A stretch of DNA of 64,000 nt, taken from contig NZ_CP060497.1 in NCBI RefSeq assembly GCF_014334135.1, positions 4,774,001 to 4,838,000 on the forward strand, in the 5' to 3' direction. The notes under the pieces are model-generated. The model was not told where the DNA came from. It saw only the letters and a program-made list of their open reading frames with translations, and ran no database searches. The position numbers were made by a program, and so were the translations under genes. The stretch is from Olivibacter sp. SDN3. GTDB taxonomy: Bacteria; Bacteroidota; Bacteroidia; Sphingobacteriales; Sphingobacteriaceae. Shown here in pieces: positions 46,404 through 56,058 of the stretch. Within the stretch, counting starts at the first letter, position 1. Every line of letters starts with the position of its first letter.

Positions 46404-46904
46404 TTATTGGGCCTCTATCACTGCAATTATCCTACTTTCAAACCCATTTTTAATAATCGCTTTAAAAGCCTCCCTACTCCCGCCGTCTAAATATAAAGTA
46501 TGTACATATAAGTAGCGTTTATCTTCTGAAATACCAACAATAAGGGTTCCTGGTGTTAAATTCGTAATATTTGCCAAAGCTGTTATAGCTCCATCAGATC
46601 TAATAGTAAGAGGCACTTTAACAACTGCCGGAGTAAGTTCAAAACCTGGCGTTAAAATTTCCTTCGTTAACTTGATATTTGAATGTATAAATTCTTTCAC
46701 AAAAAAAGCAGATAACGTTAATAGCCGTGAAATTCTTCTGAAATATTTTCTATGCCACAGGTAACTTGTTAACCACAAACTTATAAATATGGCCAAGAAT
46801 GCGATGATCGTGCCCCCAGCTGTTTCGGGTACAAAATGAATATGATCAATAGCCAAAGAGCATAAATAGAAGCTTAATAGTAGATGTATCACAAACAGTC
46901 TCAT
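46404..46904 (-). CDS. mnhE: Mrp/Mnh cation:proton antiporter subunit E
   Basis: The 166-residue protein has two or three N-terminal membrane segments and a cytoplasmic C-terminal domain with FVKEFIHSNIKLTKEILTPG and LANITNLTPGTLIVGISEDKR, typical of MnhE. It lies 36 bp after mnhD. Confidence 0.92.
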   Translation of the reverse strand: MRLFVIHLLLSFYLCSLAIDHIHFVPETAGGTIIAFLAIFISLWLTSYLWHRKYFRRISRLLTLSAFFVKEFIHSNIKLTKEILTPGFELTPAVVKVPLTIRSDGAITALANITNLTPGTLIVGISEDKRYLYVHTLYLDGGSREAFKAIIKNGFESRIIAVIEAQ

Positions 46905-46940
46905 ATACTTACATTAAATATAGCAATATGCTAATTTACA

Positions 46941-48455
46941 TTAATTTTCTCCTAACACAGTATGAATATATTGCGAAGGGTCAAGTAATTGTTCGGCAGC
47001 CTTATAGGCATAGTCCATCAAAGGTTGCGGATAAAAACTTACGCCCAATGTGCAGCAAAGTAACAATACTACTGCTGCGTACATTAATTTATGCTGTTTA
47101 ATAAAAACACCCTCATTAAGTAATTGTTCACTTCCTACTGGTAACTTGGATAAGAAAGCTTCTTGCCATACCTTCATCATAGAATACAATGTCAGCAAAC
47201 TGGTAAAAAGCAACACACCTGCCGGAATATAATAATGTGCTTTTAGGCCAGCATCCACCAACATAAATTTTCCCCAAAAACCTGAAAAGGGAGGGATACC
47301 AACCAACGTAAAACACAAAACAATAAAAATAAAAGATAACATGGGTGCAGCGTCATATAAACCTTTGATTTGTTTAGAATCGTAGCTGCCTGAGATTTCT
47401 CTAACCAAGCCCGTTACAAAGAACAAATTTGTTTTAACCAGTATATGGTGCAGCATATAAAAAATAGTTCCTGCTAGAGCTAGCGGTGTATATATTGCTA
47501 AGCCTAATACCAAAAAACCTATTTTACTTATCAAATTAAAAGACAAAACCTTACGTATGTCTTTTTGCGCAATAGCGCCTAAAACACCAATGACCATAGT
47601 TAGGCATGCCAAAACCAATAAAATCATCTGGATATAGTTATTCTCCAAAGGAAAAAGTAAAGTATATGTTCTTATGAGTGTATATACACCAACCTTTGTT
47701 AATAGTCCAGCAATAATCGACACGATTGCTATCGGTGGAGTATGATAGGAAGTAGGTAACCAAAAAAACAACGGAAATAATGCTGCTTTTGCACCGAAAC
47801 TAATCAACAAAAACACAGAAGCTATTTGAGTAACGGCACTTAATTCGGGGTCCTTCAAGTTTTCAGCCAGAGCGGCCATATTGATATTTCCCGTTGTTCC
47901 ATATAATACACCAATGGCGAGAAGAAGAAAAGATGAAGCTACGAAATTAATTACCACATATTTCAACCCTCCCTCAAGCTGATCTCTTTCACTTCCCAAC
48001 GTGATCAAAACAAAAGAAGATATTAACATTACCTCGAACCAAACATAGAGATTAAATAAGTCACCCGTGATAAAAGATCCTGTAATCCCCGCCAACATGA
48101 AAGACAAAGAGACAAAAAAACCAACTCTTTTTTTTGTTTTACTGATAGTTCTCCCAGAAAAAGAGTAAAGAGAAGTAACAAAACCCAATAGCGTTGTGAT
48201 GGCAACCATAACAGCAGCCAATCTATCAACTATTACCGTAATCCCAAACGGTGCTTCCCAACCACCTACCTGTATGTGCAATATCCCAAATGTGTTAACC
48301 TCAATGATTAATTTCACTGCACATCCAAAAGCAAAACCACTTCCAATCATATAAAGCACGCGCTGCACCTTTACCCTTCCGGTATACATCAAGCAGACAA
48401 TGCCTGTTATCACAAAACTTAAAAGGGGTAGCACTATTAAATATGTATTCGGCAT
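46941..48455 (-). CDS. mnhD: Mrp/Mnh cation:proton antiporter subunit D
   Basis: The 504-residue protein has about 14 membrane segments and is related to NuoN/NuoL-type proton-translocating subunits of complex I. Motifs include YVWFEVMLISSFVLITLG with the conserved Glu, FGAKAALFPLFFWLPTSYHTPP with Lys in the channel, and IGVLGAIAQKDIRKVLSFNLIS. It lies 1 bp after the end of mnhC and is expected to carry one of the two ion pathways of the complex. Confidence 0.95.
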   Translation of the reverse strand: MPNTYLIVLPLLSFVITGIVCLMYTGRVKVQRVLYMIGSGFAFGCAVKLIIEVNTFGILHIQVGGWEAPFGITVIVDRLAAVMVAITTLLGFVTSLYSFSGRTISKTKKRVGFFVSLSFMLAGITGSFITGDLFNLYVWFEVMLISSFVLITLGSERDQLEGGLKYVVINFVASSFLLLAIGVLYGTTGNINMAALAENLKDPELSAVTQIASVFLLISFGAKAALFPLFFWLPTSYHTPPIAIVSIIAGLLTKVGVYTLIRTYTLLFPLENNYIQMILLVLACLTMVIGVLGAIAQKDIRKVLSFNLISKIGFLVLGLAIYTPLALAGTIFYMLHHILVKTNLFFVTGLVREISGSYDSKQIKGLYDAAPMLSFIFIVLCFTLVGIPPFSGFWGKFMLVDAGLKAHYYIPAGVLLFTSLLTLYSMMKVWQEAFLSKLPVGSEQLLNEGVFIKQHKLMYAAVVLLLCCTLGVSFYPQPLMDYAYKAAEQLLDPSQYIHTVLGEN

Positions 48456-48456
48456 A

Positions 48457-48813
48457 TTATATTTTATCTGTTGTAGTTAATTCATCCACATTATTGGTTT
48501 TGCTGGTTTGGTAAACTCTTTTCAGCAAAACTATAACAAAAGCCTGCACTCCAAGTCCTATGACAATGGCTGTTAAAATGAAGGCCTGGGGAAGAGGATC
48601 GGCCATGCTTTCCGTCGGAACTGCACCTCCCCCCTCCTTTTCTACAAAAGCCGGATTATCCCTTATCAGTCCGCCGGCTATCAACAAAAATAGATTACAG
48701 GCATTCCCAAAAATAATTACACCGGCCACCAGCTTCATAAAACTTTTATGTAATAGTAGGTAAACACCTGTTCCAAACAGCAGCCCAGTTAAAATAGATA
48801 ATACTAGTCCCAT
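48457..48813 (-). CDS. mnhC: Mrp/Mnh cation:proton antiporter subunit C
   Basis: The start is placed at ATG 48813, giving 118 residues (MGLVLSILTGLLFGTGVYLLL) and a 4-bp gap to mnhB. A TTG five codons upstream would overlap mnhB. Three membrane segments and the family motif VIFGNACNLFLLIAGG and ALILTA-like FILTAIVIGLG correspond to NuoK-type subunits. The loop KEGGGAVPTESMADPLPQA is typical of MnhC. Confidence 0.93.
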   Translation of the reverse strand: MGLVLSILTGLLFGTGVYLLLHKSFMKLVAGVIIFGNACNLFLLIAGGLIRDNPAFVEKEGGGAVPTESMADPLPQAFILTAIVIGLGVQAFVIVLLKRVYQTSKTNNVDELTTTDKI

Positions 48814-48817
48814 AGCT

Positions 48818-49225
48818 CTATTCTTCAAATATGGTAAAAGCGATTTTCAATACAGCTCCAACGACAGCGATATATACACCAATATCGAACAGGAGTACGG
48901 AACTCAAGGTTCCGATTCCAGGAACCTTTATGGTTGTCCATAAGGCGAAAAAAAACTCTTCTCCCAACAACATTGATGAAACAGCCCCTATAAAACTTAT
49001 AAACAAACCTGTAGCTGTTAGCCCCATAGTATCTATTCTATAAGTTGCCCTTGTTTGTTCAACACCGAAAGATATCATATGGAATACCAAGCCAATTGAA
49101 ACCACCAATGCTCCAATGAAACCTCCTCCAGGGCTGTCATGGCCACGAAATAATAGGTAAAGAGAGTAAATAAAGAATATCGGCATCAATGTTTTGATCG
49201 CCATTTGTAATATAATAGTCCTCAT
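48818..49225 (-). CDS. mnhB: Mrp/Mnh cation:proton antiporter subunit B
   Basis: The 135-residue protein has four membrane segments and the MnhB motif YLLFRGHDSPGGGFIGALV near the start, then IGVYIAVVG-like FDIGVYIAVVGAVL. Its start overlaps the stop of mnhA by 4 bp, so translation is coupled. MnhB here is a separate gene rather than fused to MnhA. Confidence 0.95.
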   Translation of the reverse strand: MRTIILQMAIKTLMPIFFIYSLYLLFRGHDSPGGGFIGALVVSIGLVFHMISFGVEQTRATYRIDTMGLTATGLFISFIGAVSSMLLGEEFFFALWTTIKVPGIGTLSSVLLFDIGVYIAVVGAVLKIAFTIFEE

Positions 49226-51528
49226 GATTTTTCCTCTTTAGGTTTTAGTTGAATAAGTGCCATAACACCTAAAGCTGTCATAGAAAGTACAATCATTTCT
49301 CCAAAGGTATCAAAAGCCCTAAAATCCACTAGAATAACATTAACGACATTTTCTCCTTTGCCTCTTGGCGCACTATTTTCTAAAAAAAAGCTCTTAAGTG
49401 CAGGATCTGGATCAAATCCCTGCAAAGTACTTAATATCAAAGTCATCATGATACCAAATGAAAGAGAAACCAACACCATTAACAACTGTCTACGTACTCG
49501 TGGAAAGGATGCGTTTTTAGGAAGTCGTCTTAGTATAATCGTAAAAATAACCAAGGTAATCGTCTCCACCAAAAACTGAGTCATTGAAACATCAGGTGCG
49601 CTGAACATGGCAAAAAATAGTGCAACACCGAACCCCAATAAACTTAAAGCTACCAGCATTACCAATCGTGAAGGATTCTTTAATGTTATAATAGTTCCAA
49701 ATAAAATTAGCATCACCGGTAAAAATTCGTATATCCTATCCAATTTGATTTCTTGTTGGAAGTTCCAATCTGTTGGGAGGAGATCCAATTTAAAATAAAC
49801 GGCTGCCAGCAAGAGAATAAGCGTAGCAAATATAATTTTCAAATATCTTGTAAGTTGTCCATTCTGCAAATTCAATATTAATTTTGTCGCCATCGGTGTT
49901 AATACATCTAACACCCAAAAATAGATACGTTCAATACTTACAGGAATACTTTTAATAATATATCTAACTAACTTATTTACAAATAAATAATACTTATATA
50001 TTATCCAACCGATTACCCAGGTAAATATACTTAAAAACAATACCCAATTTATACCATGCCACATCCCAAGGTCTAATGCCTTTTCCTCCAGCATCAAAGA
50101 GCTTGAAGATTGGCCCAAAAAAGAAGCTATGGAATTTCCGAGTAAACCGAACAGAATACCTACACATCCAAACACCATGGGAGGCAACCACATCATCCAG
50201 CTACTCTCCGTATATGTAAAGGAGTCGTCGTCAACTTCTGGTAATTTTCTCCTTCCAAAAAACACACCGTATGCGATCCGGATCGCAAGCGTAACATAAA
50301 TAGCACTTACAACAAAAATGATAGCAAACAGCAAATTGTTGACCAAAAGCGATTCGTACAACTTTTCTTTAGCTATAAATCCCAAAGTAGGTGGCAGACC
50401 AGCCATCGCTAAACACGCTAATGCTGTCGCAACGCCAGAATAAGGCATAGTTTCAAACAAGCCAGATAGCTGATTAACGTCCCTTGTTTTTGTTTGTTTA
50501 TCAATGTTACCTACCAGCAAGAATAGGGCTCCTTTATAACATGCGTGTACCAATAGGTAAATCAGCGCAGCCTGTAAGGCCAACGTGTTACCAACGCCAA
50601 TTGTCGCCACCAATAATCCAAGTGTACTGATAGTAACGTATGCTAATATTTTTTTTAAATCATTTTGTAAAAGGGATTTAAGAGCGCCTAGTAAAGCAGT
50701 CATTCCGCCGAAGAATACCAGCATATACATCCATAAATCCGTACCCGATAATGCTGGATTTAACCGCATGATCAAAAAGATTCCCGCCTTCACCATTGTC
50801 GCTGAGTGCAAAAAAGCACTAACCGGAGTCGGCGCAGCCATAGCATTGGGCAGCCAAAAATGAAAGGGAAATTGAGCAGATTTGGTAAAACATCCAATCA
50901 AAATCAATATTGCTATCGGCATATAATAATCAAAAGAAACGATCTTCGACTGTATAATCTCAGAAATGTGATAAGACCCTGCGCTATTCCCAAGCAATAA
51001 CAACCCGCCAAAAAGGGCCAAGCCCCCTAGATTTGTTACCAGTAAAGCTTGCAGCGCCGCACGTCTAGACTCTTCTTGTCCATTATTATAGCTTATCAAG
51101 AAATAAGAGCTCACACTTGTTAACTCCCAAAAGATATAGAACAAAAGAATATGGTCTGACAACACCAACCCAAGCATAGACGACATAAAGAGGATTAGAT
51201 AGAACAAGAATCGATTCACTTGCCTTTTTCCTTCCATGTATTTGGAGGCGTACATTAAAATTAGCGAACCAAAAAAACTCACCAATAAAGCAAAAAACAA
51301 ACTCAGTCCATCTAAATAAAAACGTAAGCTTACGTCGAACAATGGTACCCAATGTAAATCATGCACCACAGTTTGCCCCGCTGTTATCACTTTTATAAAA
51401 GAAGTAAAATAAAGAAATATACCGAAGGTCACTAAAGCACTTAAGTAACCGATAGTTTTGGGTATATATTTATGAAAAATAAGAACAAAGAACGATAAAA
51501 GAAACGTTAGTAATAGAATGATTGCCAT
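49222..51528 (-). CDS. mnhA: Mrp/Mnh cation:proton antiporter subunit A
   Basis: First gene of the operon. The 768-residue protein is the largest subunit, NuoL-like for its first 480 residues (LLFYIFWELTSVSSYFLI, FTKSAQFPFHFWLPNAMAAPTPVSAFLHSATMV with the conserved Lys and His pair) plus a C-terminal extension of membrane segments that resembles the MbhD/E parts of related complexes. The MrpABCDEFG complex exports Na+ (or other monovalent cations) in exchange for protons and supports growth at alkaline pH or high salt. A hairpin lies 21 bp upstream of the start. Confidence 0.96.
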   Translation of the reverse strand: MAIILLLTFLLSFFVLIFHKYIPKTIGYLSALVTFGIFLYFTSFIKVITAGQTVVHDLHWVPLFDVSLRFYLDGLSLFFALLVSFFGSLILMYASKYMEGKRQVNRFLFYLILFMSSMLGLVLSDHILLFYIFWELTSVSSYFLISYNNGQEESRRAALQALLVTNLGGLALFGGLLLLGNSAGSYHISEIIQSKIVSFDYYMPIAILILIGCFTKSAQFPFHFWLPNAMAAPTPVSAFLHSATMVKAGIFLIMRLNPALSGTDLWMYMLVFFGGMTALLGALKSLLQNDLKKILAYVTISTLGLLVATIGVGNTLALQAALIYLLVHACYKGALFLLVGNIDKQTKTRDVNQLSGLFETMPYSGVATALACLAMAGLPPTLGFIAKEKLYESLLVNNLLFAIIFVVSAIYVTLAIRIAYGVFFGRRKLPEVDDDSFTYTESSWMMWLPPMVFGCVGILFGLLGNSIASFLGQSSSSLMLEEKALDLGMWHGINWVLFLSIFTWVIGWIIYKYYLFVNKLVRYIIKSIPVSIERIYFWVLDVLTPMATKLILNLQNGQLTRYLKIIFATLILLLAAVYFKLDLLPTDWNFQQEIKLDRIYEFLPVMLILFGTIITLKNPSRLVMLVALSLLGFGVALFFAMFSAPDVSMTQFLVETITLVIFTIILRRLPKNASFPRVRRQLLMVLVSLSFGIMMTLILSTLQGFDPDPALKSFFLENSAPRGKGENVVNVILVDFRAFDTFGEMIVLSMTALGVMALIQLKPKEEKS

Positions 51529-51549
51529 ATGATTTCCTGGAAACTAAAG

Positions 51550-51573
51550 CAATAACAAACTCCGTTGTTATTG
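51550..51573 (-). terminator. Hairpin between argS and mnhA (probable argS terminator)
   Basis: CAATAACAA (51550-51558) pairs perfectly with TTGTTATTG (51565-51573), loop ACTCCG. It follows the argS stop (51618) and ends 21 bp before the mnhA start. The T-tract on the minus strand is weak (CTTTAGTTT), so it may instead act in the mnhA leader. Confidence 0.5.
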
Positions 51574-51617
51574 TTAGCTTCCAATATACAAAAAAAAGAT
51601 TATTTTAATTATAAAAA

Positions 51618-53387
51618 TTACATTCTTTCCGGAACCTCTATACCAAGCAAACGCATCCCTTTAGAAATAACACCCGCAGTTGCTGCTGAGAGATTCAACC
51701 GGAATATCTTAAGTAACTCCTCTTCTACTTTCAAAATAGGCATTTCATGATAAAACTTATTATACAACTTAGCCAATTCATAGATATAATTAGCTACTAA
51801 CGATGGGCTTAAATCCTCAGCGGCAGCTGTAATGGTCTCTGGAAACTTCGACAAACTGATAATTAATTCTATTTCAATATTATGCAATTCGCTAGATAAG
51901 ATTTTACTTAAAGAAGGATCGTAACTGCCTTTAGCTAAAACCGACCTTATACGGGCATGTGTATATTGTATAAACGGCCCGGTATTTCCCTGAAAATCTA
52001 TCGACTCGTTGGGATCGAATAGTAACCTTTTCTTCGGTTCAACTTTGAGCAGAAAATACTTCAATGCACCCATTCCTATCATTTCATATAAATGATCCTT
52101 CTCAGCTTGTGTAAAACCTTCTACTTTACCTAATTCCTCTGTTCTGTTCTTAGCCGTCTGAACCATATCCAACATCAGATCGTCCGCATCTACAACTGTA
52201 CCTTCGCGTGATTTCATTTTCCCTGAAGGTAGATCTACCATACCATACGACAAATGATGCAGCCCCGGCGCCCAAGGCTTACCCAGTTTCTTTAAAATCA
52301 GAAAAAGCACCTTAAAATGATAATCTTGCTCATTTCCCACTACATAAATCGACTGGTCCATATGACAATCGTCAAATTTAAGCTGCGCTGTTCCTAAGTC
52401 TTGTGTTATATAAACAGAGGTACCGTCGCCACGCAGAACCAGCTTCTCATCCAACCCTTCATCGCTTAGGTCTATCCACACCGAATTATCGGCCTTTCTG
52501 AAAAAAACGCCATTTTTCAATCCTTCTTCAATAAGGTCTTTACCTAAAAGATAAGTATTTGATTCATAATAAACCTTGTCGAAAGAAACCCCCATTCTTC
52601 TATATGTCTCTTCGAATCCCTCATATACCCATTCATTCATTTTTTGCCATAAGCGAAGTGTTTGCTGATCGCCTGCTTCCCAATCGCGAAGCATTTTTTG
52701 AGCCTCCTTCATTAAAGGGGCTTCTTTCTTAGCATCTTCTTCGCTATACCCTTCTTGCCGTAACGCGCCAATCTCTTTCTTATATTCCTTATCGAAGATC
52801 ACGTAGTAATTGCCTACTAGCTTATCCCCTTTCAATCCACTGGATTGTGGGGTTTCACCTTCGCCAAATTTTTGCCAGGCTAGCATTGATTTACAGATAT
52901 GTATACCTCTATCATTAATTAAATTAGATTTTATAACATCGTATCCAGCGGCATTTAATATCTCAGAAACAGCATATCCTAACAAGTTATTACGTACATG
53001 TCCTAAGTGTAGAGGCTTGTTAGTATTAGGTGAAGAATATTCCACCATGACTTTCTTTCCATTTTTTGGGATCACACCAAAACACTCATCTAAAACACTT
53101 TCATTTAGCAGATTAAACCAGAACAGATCAGAGAGCTTCAGGTTCAAAAAACCTTTTATCACATTATATGAAGTAATATCGTCTGAATTAGCAACTAAAA
53201 AATCACCGATCTCAGCTCCCGTTAGTTCCGGTGATTTTTTAGAAAATTTGGTAAAAGGAAAGGTTACTATGGTAAGCTGCCCTTCAAATTCCTTCCGGGT
53301 TTCCTGAAGGGTAACTACATTTTCAGGAAGTTCCACTTGATAGATTTCCTTAATAGCCTGAATGGTTAATGAAGCAATAAATTTCAT
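51618..53387 (-). CDS. argS: Arginyl-tRNA synthetase
   Basis: Charges tRNA-Arg. The 589-residue class I synthetase has the N-terminal Add-1 domain, the HIGH-type signature SPNTNKPLHLGHVRNNLLG (about residues 115-133), the GMVDLPSGKMKSREGTVVD stretch in the KMSKS position and a C-terminal DALR anticodon-binding domain (ANYIYELAKLYNKFYHE). It is divergent from the arginine deiminase-like gene by 88 bp. TAAGTTTG lies just before the start. Confidence 0.97.
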   Translation of the reverse strand: MKFIASLTIQAIKEIYQVELPENVVTLQETRKEFEGQLTIVTFPFTKFSKKSPELTGAEIGDFLVANSDDITSYNVIKGFLNLKLSDLFWFNLLNESVLDECFGVIPKNGKKVMVEYSSPNTNKPLHLGHVRNNLLGYAVSEILNAAGYDVIKSNLINDRGIHICKSMLAWQKFGEGETPQSSGLKGDKLVGNYYVIFDKEYKKEIGALRQEGYSEEDAKKEAPLMKEAQKMLRDWEAGDQQTLRLWQKMNEWVYEGFEETYRRMGVSFDKVYYESNTYLLGKDLIEEGLKNGVFFRKADNSVWIDLSDEGLDEKLVLRGDGTSVYITQDLGTAQLKFDDCHMDQSIYVVGNEQDYHFKVLFLILKKLGKPWAPGLHHLSYGMVDLPSGKMKSREGTVVDADDLMLDMVQTAKNRTEELGKVEGFTQAEKDHLYEMIGMGALKYFLLKVEPKKRLLFDPNESIDFQGNTGPFIQYTHARIRSVLAKGSYDPSLSKILSSELHNIEIELIISLSKFPETITAAAEDLSPSLVANYIYELAKLYNKFYHEMPILKVEEELLKIFRLNLSAATAGVISKGMRLLGIEVPERM

Positions 53388-53391
53388 GGGC

Positions 53392-53399
53392 CAAACTTA
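53392..53399 (-). promoter_or_regulatory. Candidate -7 element of argS
   Basis: On the minus strand TAAGTTTG (complement of CAAACTTA, 53392-53399) is a full TAnnTTTG match only 4 bp before the argS ATG, predicting a leaderless or nearly leaderless message. No good -33 element is seen. Confidence 0.4.
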
Positions 53400-53475
53400 G
53401 AGAAAATTGCGTTTATATGAAAAACTTTTATAGGCGAAAAATAAAACCTATTTTGCAAAATAACTTAAATTATTT

Positions 53476-54921
53476 ATGACTACAGACCTTAATTTTCGCA
53501 TGCATGTTAATTCAGAAATCGGCACATTACGTAAATTACTGGTTCATAGCCCCGATAGTGGCTTAGGACAGGTGGTACCATCCAAAGCACAGGATTGGCT
53601 TTTTGAAGACATTGTACATTTAAACACCTTACGTAAAGATGAATACGATTATTATATAAAGTTATTGTTATATTTTTTAGATCCTGATAGAATAAAAGGT
53701 AGGTTATCCATCATCGATTCTGTTGAACAGAATCGGTCTTTTTTTAAACCGGATCACCCAAATTTCCATAACTCTGATAAAGTAATAGAAGTACAAACGT
53801 TACTTGCAGATATTCTTCAAGATAAAACTATTAGAAGCAATTTAATTGCTGCAGTCTGTGCGTTAGAAGGTTGCAATTATAATTTACAGTTACAGCTCAA
53901 CGAAAAAAAATCCAAAAGGTTGGCAAAAATCATTCTATCGGGGTCTTTTGATGATGAGCATATGATCTTTGCGCCCATACCAAATCTAATCTTTACGAGA
54001 GATCTTGGTATCGTCATCAACAATTACATGCTATTAAACAACCCCGCAAAAAAGGCAAGAGGACGTGAAAACCTAATTATGCGCTATATATTTTTTAACC
54101 ACCCGTTGTTTGAAGAATATAAAAGAAATATTCTAGAGATTCCTGACCCTATACAACATTTCCTACGCCCAGGCGAAGATGAGGAACAAAGGGCTACATT
54201 GGAAGGAGGCGATGTTATGGTAGTAAGCAAAGATCATGTATTGATTGGCTGTAGCGAACGTACGTCTCCACATGGCGCAAACGCGGCAATTAAACTACTT
54301 TTTGCAAATAAAGTAGTAAACAAGGTAACAATAGTAAAGATACCGAGTAAACGCGATTTTATGCATATCGACACTGTTTTCACACAAGTGAAACGTAATG
54401 TATGGGTTATTCTAGGTTCCGTGGCAGGGAAACAACCCATTAACGAAGCCGAGCCGTTACACCATATCGCTCCCGACAACCACAGGAGCATTACTGAAAT
54501 TATTCAATTTAAAATCAACACTCCATCGCATCCGATATACTTTGATTCTATTGAAGAATTACTAGATGATATTAGTCGTAATGACTTGAATTGCAAAGAA
54601 CCAACACAGTTCATCTATAGTGGAAATAACATTTTCCCCTATGACGCGCGCGAACAATGGACTGACTCCTGCAATGTGCTTGCTATTAAAGAAGGTGTAA
54701 TTCTGGGCTACGATAGAAATGATAAAACAATCTTGTCATTTCAAGAGAAAGGTTTTCAAGTTATAAAGATCAAAACACTTATCAAAGCACTCGAAACCGA
54801 CCAGATAAAGGTAGAAGACATATCAAACACCTTAGTTATCATGCCTTCAGCAGAGCTATCCAGGGCAAGAGGTGGTTTTCATTGCATGAGTTTACCTTTG
54901 TTGAGAGACAATATTCAATAA
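53476..54921 (+). CDS. Arginine deiminase-family protein
   Basis: Expected to hydrolyse arginine to citrulline and ammonia. The 481-residue protein has the guanidine-modifying-enzyme pentein fold: an early LRKLLVHSPD, the FTRDLG motif (substrate Asp region), TLEGGDVMVV, CSERTSPHG, MHIDTVFTQV with the catalytic His, and the C-terminal RGGFHCMSLPL with the catalytic Cys. It is longer than classical ArcA (about 410 residues), as seen in Bacteroidota relatives, so substrate identity is likely but not certain. ctlX follows at 17 bp, which supports a citrulline-producing role. Confidence 0.85.
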   Translation: MTTDLNFRMHVNSEIGTLRKLLVHSPDSGLGQVVPSKAQDWLFEDIVHLNTLRKDEYDYYIKLLLYFLDPDRIKGRLSIIDSVEQNRSFFKPDHPNFHNSDKVIEVQTLLADILQDKTIRSNLIAAVCALEGCNYNLQLQLNEKKSKRLAKIILSGSFDDEHMIFAPIPNLIFTRDLGIVINNYMLLNNPAKKARGRENLIMRYIFFNHPLFEEYKRNILEIPDPIQHFLRPGEDEEQRATLEGGDVMVVSKDHVLIGCSERTSPHGANAAIKLLFANKVVNKVTIVKIPSKRDFMHIDTVFTQVKRNVWVILGSVAGKQPINEAEPLHHIAPDNHRSITEIIQFKINTPSHPIYFDSIEELLDDISRNDLNCKEPTQFIYSGNNIFPYDAREQWTDSCNVLAIKEGVILGYDRNDKTILSFQEKGFQVIKIKTLIKALETDQIKVEDISNTLVIMPSAELSRARGGFHCMSLPLLRDNIQ

Positions 54922-54938
54922 AATTAATTACAAAAATT

Positions 54939-55874
54939 ATGGTTGTCGCGAGAAGCATTATGATGGTGAGACCCGTGGCTTTTAGACACAATGAACAAAC
55001 AGCTGTCAACAACAAGTTCCAACAACCCGAGAAAACACCAGTTAATGTTCAACAACTGGCCTTGGAACAATTTGATAATTTTGTTTCTTTACTACAAGCT
55101 AACGGAATTACCGTCCATACATTTGATGATACCCTACAACCAACTACTCCCGACTCGATCTTCCCGAACAACTGGGTTACCTTTCACGAAGATGGCACTG
55201 CCATACTCTATCCGATGTATGCACCGAACCGGAGAACAGAAAAGCGAGTGGACATTTTACAAGAACTCAGAAACCAATATATGCTTAACACTGTTATAGA
55301 TTTCGGTTATTTTGAAGCATCAAACAAATTCTTAGAAGGTACGGGAAGTATGGTGCTCGATCGTTTGAATAGAATTGCCTATATGTGTGCTTCGCAAAGA
55401 AGCTCAAATGAAGTCTTCCAATCGTTTTGTCAGAAAATGGATTATATACCTATCACATTTGAAGCCTTGGACGAAAATGGCTTTCCGATCTACCATACCA
55501 ATGTGATGATGTGTATCGGCACTAAATTTGCCATTATGCACAGTGCATCCATTCATGATGCTAATGAACGATTAACAGTTATGCGCACCATACGACAATC
55601 GGGAAAGGAAATCATCAGCATCTCCAACAAGCAACTTCACCGCTTCGCAGGTAATATGTTGGAACTTACAAACAAAAGCGGGCAGAATCTGTTGGTTATG
55701 TCAGAACAAGCGTATTTATCACTAAATAGCGAGCAGATTGCATGTCTAGAAAAATATGCCAAACTAATATACGCTCCTTTAGATGTCATTGAAAAAAATG
55801 GTGGCGGAAGTGCACGTTGTATGATAGCAGAGATTCTATTACCAATAAAAAATGATATCGCTGTCAGGCACTAA
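54939..55874 (+). CDS. ctlX: Citrulline hydrolase CtlX (amidinotransferase family)
   Basis: CtlX is reported to hydrolyse citrulline to ornithine, ammonia and CO2. The 311-residue protein has the start motif IMMVRPVAFRHNEQTAVNN, FPNNWVTFHEDGTAILYPM, LEGTGSMVLDRLNRIAYMCAS, HTNVMMCIGTKFA with the catalytic His, and GGGSARCMIAEI with the catalytic Cys. The start at ATG 54939 matches family beginnings; a longer frame overlaps the preceding gene. It is 17 bp behind the arginine deiminase-like gene, so the pair would turn arginine into ornithine without making ATP. Confidence 0.92.
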   Translation: MVVARSIMMVRPVAFRHNEQTAVNNKFQQPEKTPVNVQQLALEQFDNFVSLLQANGITVHTFDDTLQPTTPDSIFPNNWVTFHEDGTAILYPMYAPNRRTEKRVDILQELRNQYMLNTVIDFGYFEASNKFLEGTGSMVLDRLNRIAYMCASQRSSNEVFQSFCQKMDYIPITFEALDENGFPIYHTNVMMCIGTKFAIMHSASIHDANERLTVMRTIRQSGKEIISISNKQLHRFAGNMLELTNKSGQNLLVMSEQAYLSLNSEQIACLEKYAKLIYAPLDVIEKNGGGSARCMIAEILLPIKNDIAVRH

Positions 55875-56004
55875 TGAAAACTGTATCTTGACATAAAGAT
55901 TATAAACTATGGCCTGTGGCAAGGTTAGCGCTATTATTCGTAAAAACCTACTATACAACGCTATAAAAAAACAATACAGGCATTTATCGTGTCTAGGGTA
56001 TATA

Positions 56005-56035
56005 TTGCATATACAATGCATTTTATCTAAGTTTG
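56005..56035 (+). promoter_or_regulatory. Arginine decarboxylase promoter with overlapping dyad
   Basis: TTG (56005-56007), exactly 20 bp, then TAAGTTTG (56028-56035), a full TAnnTTTG match. A dyad TGCAT-ATACA-ATGCA (56006-56020) overlaps the -33 element. The predicted start of transcription is near 56042, a leader of about 17 nt. Confidence 0.7.
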
Positions 56036-56058
56036 CAAAAATTTTTTAATTAATATAA

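Noticed and set aside
52810-53307. 165-codon open frame antisense to argS
   Set aside because: Overlaps conserved argS sequence and has no family resemblance.
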